A DNA stretch of 64,000 nt from Narthecium ossifragum (taxonomy: Eukaryota > Streptophyta > Magnoliopsida > Dioscoreales > Nartheciaceae). Numbering within the stretch: position 1 is the stretch's first letter; each line of letters starts with the position of its first letter. Under the pieces are notes generated by a model, which was given only the letters and a program-made list of their open reading frames with translations, did not search any database and was not told the DNA's origin. Shown piece after piece: positions 21,701 to 33,700 of this stretch. The stretch lies in the NCBI GenBank assembly GCA_963920575.1, contig OY986971.1:4875340-4939339 (forward strand), written 5' to 3'. A program made the position numbers and the translations under genes.

Positions 21701-24700
21701 TTTAAAAACACTCAATTCACTGACGTACGAACAACAAATAATGCCTTTCAAACACCCGGTCATCAACAGCTGTTCGAATGCTAGAAAATGGCATCCGAAT
21801 GCTGAGTGGTATCATGGGCAGAAAACATCCATTTAACATGTCAAATTCGTGATCAGTCACCCCATCAGGTGCCATCAATTTATAAAACACGATTAGTTAC
21901 ACATGATAGATCTCACTCCAGTTCTATCCTTACACAGATCCTCCAAGATTCTCAGTAGGAAATGCATATTACCCTTCACCGAAGTTTCTATACCCCTATA
22001 AGATAAAGGATTCAACATCTTACGAACGCAATATGAGACTTAAATCATTTCTCGGTTATCCAAGTATGGCATATAGAAATTTCTGAATTTTGTGGAACTT
22101 GTACCAAAAGCACCGGCATTACCTTTTGAATTTGTAGCTAAAGCAAAAAGTTTGGTCCTTGTAATAAACTACAAAAGTTGTATTTTACAACTCATACTCT
22201 ACGAAGTACCCATGAACACTATACTCGGAGCTTCATTTTGTAGCGTGTTTAACTATCTTCCTGTGAATGACATTTTGGCATTTCCAATGTGAAAAATGTG
22301 TACTTCTAATAAATAACTTATTCCTATTCACCTTGGTAGTGGTTATGCAAGGAAATGCCAATTCTATGAGCGAAAGCATTCTTTTACTGAGTTTGCTTTT
22401 GTGATGATGTCTTCCAAAATAATAACCAGGTTTCTCGATCTCTTGCGGCTTGTGAAGGCGCTCTTCTTGTGGTAGATGCTTCTCAGGTTCTGTTTTTCCT
22501 TAGTGCCATTAGTTACAAGAGCAGTTTTCCTTTTGAATGGTCTAAATTTTTCCCTCATCTCTTTTGACTTGTTTGGTGAATATCTATGTACTACTTTCTG
22601 AACTTGTTTCTGTAATAGTACTGCTTTCAATTCACGTGTGAAAATGGAGTCTTACTAAATTCTGGTTATTCAGGGGGTGGAAGCGCAAACATTGGCTAAT
22701 GTGTATCTTGCTCTAGAAAACAACCTTGAGATTATCCCTGTGAGTGTAGAGCATTATTCTTTTCTCTTGGACAAATAGTCAACATGTCTCGTTTTATAAG
22801 TTTCTAGCCTGCATATATTACTGTTTATTTGAATATCTTTGTCACACCCTGCCTATAAATTCCGTTATTAGACATTCCATGACTGGCAAGGCACTTGATG
22901 CATCACATCATCTTTTCCCTGTTAAATACCTCAATCTCATAATACATGTGGCATAACACAAGCACGATGATGGAAGCATAAGCCTGTGAGTTAGACCATC
23001 GGCAAATAAAGGTGATACCTTTGGCACTCTATACAGACACATTTGAATCACACTATGATTCCTGCATTCTAATATTTGTAGATCCTTTGTGGCCATATGA
23101 GATAATACTAAAACATAACAGAGTCAAAACACACGTTTGAGAGCATTTGATATTGTTGCCAATGATTGCCATGTAGGCTGGTACATACCGGCTTGTACCA
23201 CTTCATATCTCCTGTACTGGCACAGACCCCGTGCCATTAATCATTTCAGCTCAAAAAGTCCATGCCTAGTGTTGGGAGTTTGGGACACGTTGTGCCAGCA
23301 AGACAATCTTTGATGGTCACAATTAAAAGGTAGGGATGGGGGAATCCATCATAGGATTATTTAGCGTGTACTCCAATATGAAAGCTGTCTAAAAGTTATT
23401 GAATCCCATTTAACTGCACATTTATGTTGCAAGGGACTTGGGACTGCAATCCTGTAACTTGTGATAAGATGCAAGCCATGAAAAGGTAACCCATAGTACC
23501 AATTAATTGATCATTGATGAGATATGGCATATTTACCCGTCCATTGTACTATCTTTAAGTTATGTCTTGAGAAAAATCCAAGTTGGAAAACCCAATTCTC
23601 AAACTTGACTTTGGAGTACTCCTAACCAATGTCTGGCTTAGGCAAGATTTTGAGAGTTTTATTTTCAATTAGTTGGCAAAAAGTGAGATAAAATACTCAC
23701 TCAAATGAAAACCATGCAAATGTAGAGATGGTGATACATGAGGAAAGAAGAAAAGGGCGTCAATTACAGTTGGTATTGTGCTGAAGTTAGCATTGCAATC
23801 GTGCTCTGCTTGATGATAGTTCCATGAGTTGAAAGCTAGTTAAGTCAATATGTTTGTATGTTACAACCTATATAAGTCACTACTGTTTCTTCCCCTTTGC
23901 AAATCCCTCTGCAATAGGAGAGGATGATTATTTAGTCTGATAGTTTGGTTATGGTTAATAGTAATAACATGCGTGCCAGATAGTTACATCACAAAAAAGG
24001 ACCTGTCTCAATTCATTTAGCCCTATATTGCCCCACCAAAGATTTGAACCAAGGATGGCAATGCCGGTGTCTTAGCTTGGCACGACATTTGCCGTTGACA
24101 CTGTTGGTGCCCTATGCCGTCAATCAAGCATGATATCTCTTGTAGAGGAGCAAATTCAGAACATGCAATTACAAATACAGCCAAGTCTCTATTAAGGCTA
24201 TCAATCACTGAGAATAAAATCCTCTACATAAGGTAATCTAGTCTTGTTTTAATATCCATGCATAATGAGACAGATTGCATGAATCTGTATTTTCCTTATC
24301 TATGTGTAACATGTATCTATTTAAATAATAGTAATACATGACTCCTTTAAGGAGGAAAATTCCACAATCTCTATCTTATTTTATTTTCTTCAATGCTGAG
24401 GTGAGTGAGTGAGAGAAATGTTTATAAAGTGGAGAGGAAAGTGTTGACCATGGATTTCCATATCGGGCGGGTTCGTGCCGGCCGGTATGTACCGGGCCGG
24501 TAGCTTCTTGGCATAAAAAACCCCCGTGTCGGTATCGGGGGTGCCGGAGTTGTGCCGGGCTATACATAGCGTATTGCTACGGACCTGATACGTATCGGAT
24601 CGAAGGAGGAATCCGGAGCAGAGGGGGAACCGGAGCCAAAGGGGAGGGAGGAGAGAAACAGAGGAAGAGGGAGGATGGGAAGAAAGAGAGGATGGGAAGA

Positions 24701-27700
24701 AAGAGAGGGGACGAGAGAGCAGGAGGGAAAGAGGAGCCCGGAGCAGAGGGGGGCAGGAGTTGGTGGGGAGGGAGGAGCCGGAGGGGAGGGAGGAGGAGAA
24801 GAAAGAGAGGGGATGAGAGAAACAGAGGAAGAGGGGAGGAGGGGAAGAAAGAAGAGGGAGGAGAGAGCGGGAGGGAAGGAGGAACCGCAGCAGAGTGGGA
24901 GCCGGAGGGGAGGACGAGGAGGAGACGGAGCTGGAGTTGGAGAAGAGGAGCCGGAGCCAAAGAGAAGGAGGAGCCGTAGGGAGGAGAGAGAGAGAAACAG
25001 AGGAGGGAGGGAGAGAGAGAAACAGAGGAGGGAGGGTGAGAGAAAGAGAGAGGGTAGGAGGAGCCGGAGAAGAGGGGAGGAGAGAACAGGAGGGGAGGAG
25101 CCGGAGGCGGGGGGGGGACGAGCCGGAGAATAGGAGGCGATGGAGCCGGAGGGGAGGAGTCGCGGCTTGGGGGAGGAAGGCCTTCACAGGAGAAGTATGG
25201 AAGGAAAGTGAAGAAAAAGAGGACCACGTGGGAGAAAAAGAGGAGAGAGAAGAGAACATGCCACGTGGGAGAATAAGGAGGGAAAGGAGAGATAAAGGGA
25301 GGAGAGAGGAGAAGTGGCAAGTTGATTGGCGGGTTAGCATGGGGTGGGGGATAAGGAGGGAAAGGAGAGAGAAGGGGATGGTCGGGTAGTCAGCAAGTCA
25401 AAGAGGGAGAGTGAATGTCGACTTACTTATCATTAGTTTTTATTTATCAATGATAAGCCTCATATGGTATGTTATTTATTATTTTTTATTATTTAATGAT
25501 GGTAACTAGTAACATTTTTTAATTTAATAATAATTGTTTTTTAGTATTATTTTTTATTTAATAATTGAAATTCCTCATAATTAAATGTATCATATGAAAT
25601 TTTAAAATTTTATGTTAATAATCATTTTAAAATTTTAATTAGTACCCTCTAGTTTGACCTATATTTTTATGTGGTCCTTATATTTCAAAAAGTTGCAATA
25701 CAGACCTTCAAATTTAAGAATCTCTCTTATGTGGTCCGTCACGTCACCAACCGTTAGCTGCCGTCCGCGATCTGACGGAAAGTGAGGCCACGTGCGTCGC
25801 ACGTGACCCAATGCCGTCGCTCCCCGTTACCCCGTGAGGGACTTAACGGGGCGGTCGGGGTTAAGAGTGGAGGTGCCCTTCGTGCCGAGCATGGCGATGG
25901 TGGAGCAGCCAACGGCAAGCTCGGCGTAGTAGAGGCAGGAAAGGAGGGCGGAGAATCCGGCTATGGCATAGGTGAGGGGGATGGCAGGGCCAGCGTCGAG
26001 GCGGGCCTCCTGGCCGGTGAGCACGAAGACGCCGGTGCCAACGACGACACCGAACCTGTGCCATGAGAGGTCCCACCAGGTGAGGCAGCGGCGGAGGCCG
26101 TGCTCGCTGCGGCGGGGAAGGGCTAAGAGCTCGTCGACGGAGGACGAGCGGTGGAGGAGGCGATCACGAACTCCAAAAATATGGCTCCGGGTAAAACCCG
26201 AACTCCAAAAAGAAACCCATCTTCTCTACTTCATCTCCTTCCTTCACCTTCTCTACATCGGCCGTGAACCCATAAAAAGGGTTTTGGTCTTCCACCAACC
26301 GGCCTAGCGCGGCCGCTATCCTTGGGCGCGGCCTCCGTCGCTGGCGGTTCCCTTGGATGCCGCCATAGTGGGCTCGCGCCGATGCCGCGTCGCCGCCGGC
26401 GCCCCTTCGCACATGCCGCCTCCTCAGGCGCGTTCTCCCTCGCCGACGCTAGCTGTTGCCGACATCGCGTCGCCACGCGGCCATCTTGGCGTGGAGCCAT
26501 TGCCGATCCAGAGATCTCGCCGCGCTGCCAGCGCCATTCGTGGAGCTTGAGCCAACGCCGTCGCGAGGTCGAGCACGGCGTTCGATTGCCAAAACTTGGG
26601 CGCTGCCATCGTCCAAGCTCGCCGCCAACGGTGTGCTCACCCACGATGGGCTGCGGGGAGCGACGACGTTCATTGGCTGCTCCACCATCGCCATGCTCGG
26701 CACGAAGGGCACCTCTACCCTTAACCCCGACCACCCCGTTAAGTCCCTCACGGGGTAACGGGGAGCGACGACATTGGGTCACGTGCGGCGCACGTGACCC
26801 CACTTTCCGTCATATCGCGGACGGCAGCTAACGGTTGGTGACGTGGCGGACCACATAAGAGAGATTCTTAAATTTGAGGGTCTGTATTGCAACTTTTTGA
26901 AATATAAGGACCACATAAAAATATAGGTCAAACTATAGGGTACTAATTGAAAATTTAGCCTAATTATTATATTACTTTATGATGCTATTTAGTTTTTTTT
27001 ATTACTTATTCATGTTAATTTTTACATTAATTGCTGATGTTACTTTCTATGTTAATTACTTACGATAATTTTCATATTAAGTGATAAATGTTGTATTTTA
27101 CATCAAAATTAATTTAAATTGGTAGACAAATTAGAAAATTAGTATTTAATGTATATTAAAATAAAATTTTTTTGAAATCCATGATAATAAAAAAATATAG
27201 GAACCTTTAAAAATTTTGAAAAATGAAAATAAATAAAAATTATAGAGAAAATTGAATTTTTTTTTTAAAAATTCGTAATGTTTTTTCAAATTTTGTAGAA
27301 TATTTTTAAAAATTGTTAGGAAAATTTTAAAAATTGAATTTTTTTTAAAAAAAAAGTTTGAAAATTTTCATAAATTTTTTGTTCGCTATCCTAATGCAAA
27401 ACAGCTATACCAAGTACATCGGATTGAAGTGGCGACTATACAAGCTCCTGAGATTGTCATAGATTTGAAGCGTGATGATGCATATTAGCAGTTATTTATT
27501 AGAGAGTTTGAAGTCTATTATTTACCTTATGTGACTTTCTCTCAGTATATGCAGCAATTAAGTTCTCATAGAAACATTTATTTTAGTCCATTGAATGACA
27601 AATTATGGTTAGTAAAGAGTTTGGTGTGTGCTCATGTGAGAGATGTATTGAGCTATTGATTATATGTCATGCATTGCATTATACTACTTTGGTATGTTTT

Positions 27701-30700
27701 CACTCTGGTATGGTATAAGAGATTATATTTGGCCAATTGAAGATGTTGAATACGAGTGAATTTCACTCATTTGGATTGGCATGGGGGCGTGCCGGCACGC
27801 CCCCGTGCCGGCCGCACGTACCACGCTGGTAGGTTGCCGGTACGGCGCGTGCCACCGGCATGGCAATCCATGGTGCTGACTATGAACTCTGGCGACGATT
27901 CCGTTGGTGGCGAGAGCAGATGAGGGCATTGGCGAGGATTCATGCAGAGGTGAGGGGGGGCGACATCGCGGGGAGAGGGAGGTCGTGCTATTGCGAGAGA
28001 AAGACGAATAGATTAGGGTTTTAACTTACTTAAAAGTTTAAATAATGAGTTTCACACCCAAAAACCACTAAGCTCTAGTCGGACCAGCTAGCTTAAGGAT
28101 CCTAAAATCATTGGACCCGAAAGATCCTAAAGTGGCCGGACCCGTTAACTATAATGATAAAACATTTGACCTGCTCGGCACCCAGTCAAGCTGACCATCT
28201 CGGCCTTTGAAGCCGGCTCGAGAAAATTCGACCGGCACCTACAGTGCTAGTTGGCTCAGCCATCCTTGATTGAACAACTGAATGTCAAACATGCATCCGA
28301 CAATCTTTTAATTGGCTCGACAGTTGTTGTTGTTTGACTTGTTTTGACTCGGCTGAGTTAAGCGAGCCATTTCGAAGGACGCTTGGCTTAGATGGAATTA
28401 GGATCTACACTAATAAGCTCAAAACTTTTGACTAGCCCAGGGCTCAAAGCAAAGTGACTTGGCTGAGCACTCGAAACATGGAAAGATTATGATATTGCTG
28501 ACTCATGACCAGAATCTTATCAACATGGTTCAATTAAGGTTGCGTTTGGATGACATGGTATGGGGTGGATTAGATGGAATGGGGAATGAGCGGATTCCGC
28601 ATTCAGCCCATTCTCTTGTTTGGCTCGTTTTGTGATTTGGAATCGGTCGGATCCGACCCGTGTCGGATTTCAAAAATTTGGAATTGAATCGAGCGGACGC
28701 CGCTCTCCATCCAAATCGGATCCGAATTAGTAATTATCCTAAATTACTGTTTTACCCCCTTGATATTTAAAATGGCTATATTTATCATAACTTTAAATAT
28801 ACATGTTGAAACTTTATGAAATTATTCTCATTGGAAAGATATCATCGATATCTTCGTTATGAGACCAATATTGAGTATTTTTGAAAGCAAATATTTGATG
28901 TAATTTAATTTATAAAATCATTTAATATATTATAACTTAAATTATACCTGAATTTTTAATAATTTCGATCAATCATTTTACATGATTAGATGCATTCAAA
29001 GAATTAATTTGACTTAAATTTTCAATAATTTCGATCAATCATATCTCGTGGGTATTGTTATTATTATAATGAAAAACATGTCTTAATTTGAATAAAACTT
29101 AAAGTTTTATTATTAACATGCTGTCAAAATTCACTTGGTTCCAATTCAGAGATTTATGAATTAAACACCAGAATCCACAAAATTAGTAGATTCAGCTCAT
29201 CTATAATAGACAAGGCAAACGCCAGAATCAACAGATTCAGCTCATCCCATACAGACCAACCAAACAACAGAACCAAAATTCACGGAATCACCAGATTTAG
29301 CTCATTCCCCATTCAGCTAATTCCACAGATTCCTCATTCAGCTAATTCATCAGATTCAGGTTTGTCAAACGCACCCTAAGTGGATTTTTGTTTGGGGTTT
29401 CATTTCGTTCACCAGCATGTGAATTTGGCCTCCATCATTACCATGTCTAGTGGTCTCGAACTACTTCAGAAGCTGGAGGAGAACAAGGAGTCTTAATGAT
29501 GAGGTCTCAAGGAGCTTTTTGGATCAGTTGCTTTGACCTTTTGGGAATCATAACTATACAAAACCGATAAATTCTGGTTTAGGTCCGAATATTTTTATTT
29601 TGAATCTGATAGTGGTATGTTCACAGGTTCAAGATAACTACTTTGTGATAAACAGATGGAGTGTTTCTCTCTGCAAATTTTTTGGTAATTCATTTTGTGT
29701 CTCTTTTCCCTATAAGCATTCAGTTTCCCTACATTCATGGAATCAGGTTCTGTTGTGTGCAGGAATCTGGTTCCTCAACTAGCACGTTGCAGAAGTTTCT
29801 TGTGTTGTCTAGAATGTCAGATTAATTAAATCCTGAACTAGCTTGGAGGGTCTCCAAGTTCTTCAATCGTTATATGATTTTGTATGCATTGAAAGGAGGA
29901 CAATTACCTTCTGCACTTTTGTGTTGGCTAGCACCAAATTTTTCTATAGTTTCTTTAAAATTTCTTTTCTGACATTGATTAAGTTATGCTTCAGATATAC
30001 TTCAGTCCATTAAATCATAAGCGCGTTTCTCGACCTTATTTCTGATGTAGGTGTTAAATAAAATTGATCTGCCAGGTGCGGAGCCAAATCGTGTTTCTCA
30101 GGAGATTGAAGAGGTTTGTGGAGAAACAACCTTTCCTTTTACTTTAATTTGTATAGCTAATTTATTAGACTGAAATAGCATGTTAAGTTGCATACTATTT
30201 AGTATTTACTGCTGTAAAATGCATACTATGAGTTGTCTTTTTTCACATGTTTAGCTGTGATTAAGTGGTGATTGCATACTGCATTAAACAGCTTGATTAA
30301 TGATGACAGATGTTACACTTCCGATGCTAGTTTATGGTCTTCTTTCTTTGGTAGCAAGGATTCCCTGCTATTGCATGCCTTGTGTTGCCATGATATGTGC
30401 TACATAATGGAGCTAGGTGGAACCTAAGCGTTCCCACTTGAGGACATAAGGGCTGCCTTTTACTGGAGCGGAACTTGAAGTCACGGGCTAGGAGGTCCGG
30501 AAGCTCAATCCATGGTGGCACTCTGGGAGTGGGTTGGATGGGTAAAATGAGGGACAAAGCAAGCGAGCGAGAGGGAGGGGTTGGGGGGAGAGAGAGGACT
30601 ATCGGTGTGTTGCCATGCTCTTCCTATTATCATCATGCACTTCAATCTCTCGGTTAGTGGAGTCGACTATGATGAGCTCATGACCTAGACGGAGCTCACG

Positions 30701-33700
30701 TGCCTCCTCAATGAAGAAGACAAAGATAAAAATCAAGAAAAGTAGAGAAAACGAATGGAAGAAACACAGATCCTTTCTCGCTTAATGACAGAGGCAACCT
30801 CTTGCAATAAATGGCTGGAAGCAAGGTTCTCCGTATTGGCCAAAACGGTTTGAGCTAGTATTTATTGAGCTGGTGAGGAGTTGGTATGAGTCTCTCAAAA
30901 CCGGTTAAATGAGGAAAAAAGGTCCCCCGGTATTGATTCTTATTTTGGATTGTGGGTTTTCGGCTAGATCCGGAAATGGTTAAGCTTAATGTACATCTAT
31001 GTAAGAAAAAAACATATACTAACTTCACAGGCCCCTTCTTTGCCTTTCTCCTCGACGGCGGTTCTTCATCAGATCGATCTCCTCTTCTCCTTTGCTCCCC
31101 CCCTCTTTTCCTTCACTCCTCTCTTTCTCCCGCTCTGCCCTATCTCCAACTCACTGGCACGAAGACGGAACTACTAGTGCCGCAAGTACGTAAATCCTTG
31201 GCTGAAAGAACTCACTTATAGTTATTATTATTAATATCAAGCTAGCATAAAACGAGCATGATATGACTCCAATATAATATAAGAAGCCTTAATCCCCTCC
31301 GCCCCCACATACGAGGCGTCCCGTCGCCGAAGTTCTAGTATTGCGTGGTACAACAATCCTTGCATCTTGATGGCCCTTCTAATAATGTCTGTACACGATT
31401 TATGTGTTTTCTTTGTAATGGCTGCACAATTTCACTTAAGATTTGAATTCCTATATTAGGAGGCGAATTGTTAGCAATTGGAAGCTCAACCAAATTCCTT
31501 AAGCCCAGTGTCTAGAACTAGTCCATATGAGTTCCTGCAAGCCAAGAATGTGAATAATTGGTGTATATTAATTATCTTAAAGAACCTGTATCATCGTCAA
31601 AAATTATCAGTTGGCTGTCTATGACTTCAGATCTGAGTACTTATGCAGTTATGCTTATCAAAAGATACATATTGATTATGGATAAAGTTTTGTGTATATG
31701 GCCACGTGGCATGCATAATATGTCTTCTAATTGGTAGTGAGATACCGATTGGTTGATCTTGTCTATCTACCAATTCGATGGCATGTATAATGTACATGCT
31801 CTGGCCCATGTACACAAATCGCAACTCATTGATTATTCTGTCAACTTGATTTCTGCATTTAACATGCAGATTATTGGATTAGATTGTAGCGATGCAATTC
31901 ATTGTTCAGCAAAGGTTAGTGTTCTCTTATCCTCAAGATGGACGGAATGTTAAGGGTTAGCACAAATCTGGGTATATTAGTTTTTAAACTTCAATCTAGG
32001 GGAACTCTTGTCACTTTTCTGTTGTGCTTTATCCTGATTGCAGGAGGGAATAGGTATTTCTGAAATTCTGGATGCTATAGTTAAAAGAATTCCGCCTCCT
32101 AAAGATACTGCAGCGAATCCGTTAAGGGCTCTTATATTTGATAGGTATATCCTATCTTCTTGGACCTTTTGGTTTATTTCCCTTCATTTTCTCTTATTGG
32201 GCACATCCTTAAAGTGAAGATTTGTTTTGCTGTATACATAGTTGTGATAATTGTAATTTATGGGGTGCTTTAGCTTTGCTGTTTGCTCATTTAAATTGTA
32301 GATTTCATTCATCATGGTTTGGCTAAGTCTTACATAGTAATTCGATGAAAGAGATTGCAAGCGGTTACCATAGATGTGGAACTAAACTAGAAGACATGAG
32401 AAGTTTGAGAGTATTGCCAATAAAAGATTGTCTAGCTGGTAAAAAATTCTGAACGATCAATGGCGCACATCGTGGCACCATATAGACTTTAAATTTGCCA
32501 ACAGTATCGACTTTCTTGGCCAACATAGGCATAGTTTCAAGTAAAGGCCCATGGCGACCTGCATGAAAATAGCATCCACCAGCAGAAGCCAGAAGATGAA
32601 GAGGAAGAGGGAGAGGATTTTGGTCCTGAATTTGCCAACAGTATCACTTCTTTGAGCCATCGGTGCTAAGTAGATATCCATGTAAAGGTTAACTACGAGA
32701 ACAACCATCTTGGCCACTTCTTTGGAAATGACCTAAAATGGCAGAAGTTTGAACAAGAGACAAAGATGAAAAGCAACCACTAGACATATTCAAGGAACTA
32801 AATCAATCTGATTAGATACCTGTTTTTCCTTTCATGTGGTTCTTGTACATAGTTCCTTCTGGTTTGCTTTCCCTTGCAGAATACTCAATTGTTAAATGCG
32901 TATCAACCTTGTGATATTCACTTTTGCTGTTTTACTTCAAAAACAACAGAAAGCTGTTATTCTCATCTTGCAACCACATCTGATTTTGTTCTTTTTGATG
33001 AGTATGTGTGAGCAATGAGCAAACTATATGTCAACAATGCTCACTACATGCCTATATAAATATGTTCATACACAGGCATGAAATAATTTCGCACATGTCG
33101 TATCATACCTAATATGTTCATGCCCATTTGACTTTAAGATATAGGAAGTTCGGCATGTTCAACAACCAAAGTTCAGGTTTATATTAGCAGAAGCTAAAAG
33201 TTATCGTCTGAACAGAGACAAATCAATTCATGAAGCTAATAAAATCTACATAAATCTGCACTCATAATATCATGAACTTAGAAAATAGGCTTTGTTTTAC
33301 TACTTGTAGAGATATACTCCCTCCTTTTTCTAAAGGCACAAGAGATCTCTAGAATCTGGTCTGCTCTCTCGAGGATCGGTCTCGGTTATGTTATGTCCCC
33401 TGGACGTAAAAATGGCATAGACGAGGGAAGATCATAAGAAAACTCAATAATTGCGACAGTCTTTTACTTGCTGCTGCCGAGCTGGGCTGCGAAGCAACCT
33501 TTTCAATTATTAAACGAGCTGCAAGCAGCAGCCCTTGCGATGCGAAACAGGGCTGGGAACTGCAGCCCATTCTTTGTCTGAATCCGGCTATACATTGCAG
33601 TCATGCCAATGCCGAACAGGCCACAAATTGCAGTTAGGTTTATGCTTGATCAGGTCTGCGAACAGCAGCCCTTTTTATGCTGAACAGGCTTAAACAGCAG

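Larger units (their letters stand above)
22740..30050 (+). other. LEPA intron 5 (7.3 kb, the largest)
   Basis: Intron swollen by inserted DNA: a GGCACG-type repeat at 24456-24610, a purine-only-like tract at 24600-25400, a gene-capturing TIR element at 25636-26949, very AT-rich sequence at 26950-27360, another GGCACG-type repeat at 27767-27880 and a Harbinger-like element at 28538-29376. The splice sites of the flanking exons are intact, so the intron is presumably still removed. A stretch at 27370-27660 has a partly open frame with two stops and no recognised family. Confidence 0.7.

Noticed and set aside
24390..25340. 316-codon Ser/Pro/Leu-rich frame on the minus strand, and Glu/Arg/Gly-rich frames on the plus strand
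   Set aside because: Direct product of the polypurine tract; no domain, no start context, inside a LEPA intron.
26231..26831. Long overlapping frames (190 codons minus, 169 codons plus) in GC-rich DNA, considered as a new gene
   Set aside because: They lie inside the gene-capturing element, run partly through its TIR arm, and have no recognisable domain; at most captured fragments.
32457..32717. 86-codon minus-strand frame with hydrophobic segments, considered as a small membrane protein gene
   Set aside because: No known family, sits in an intron, and includes a short internal repeat; evidence too weak.
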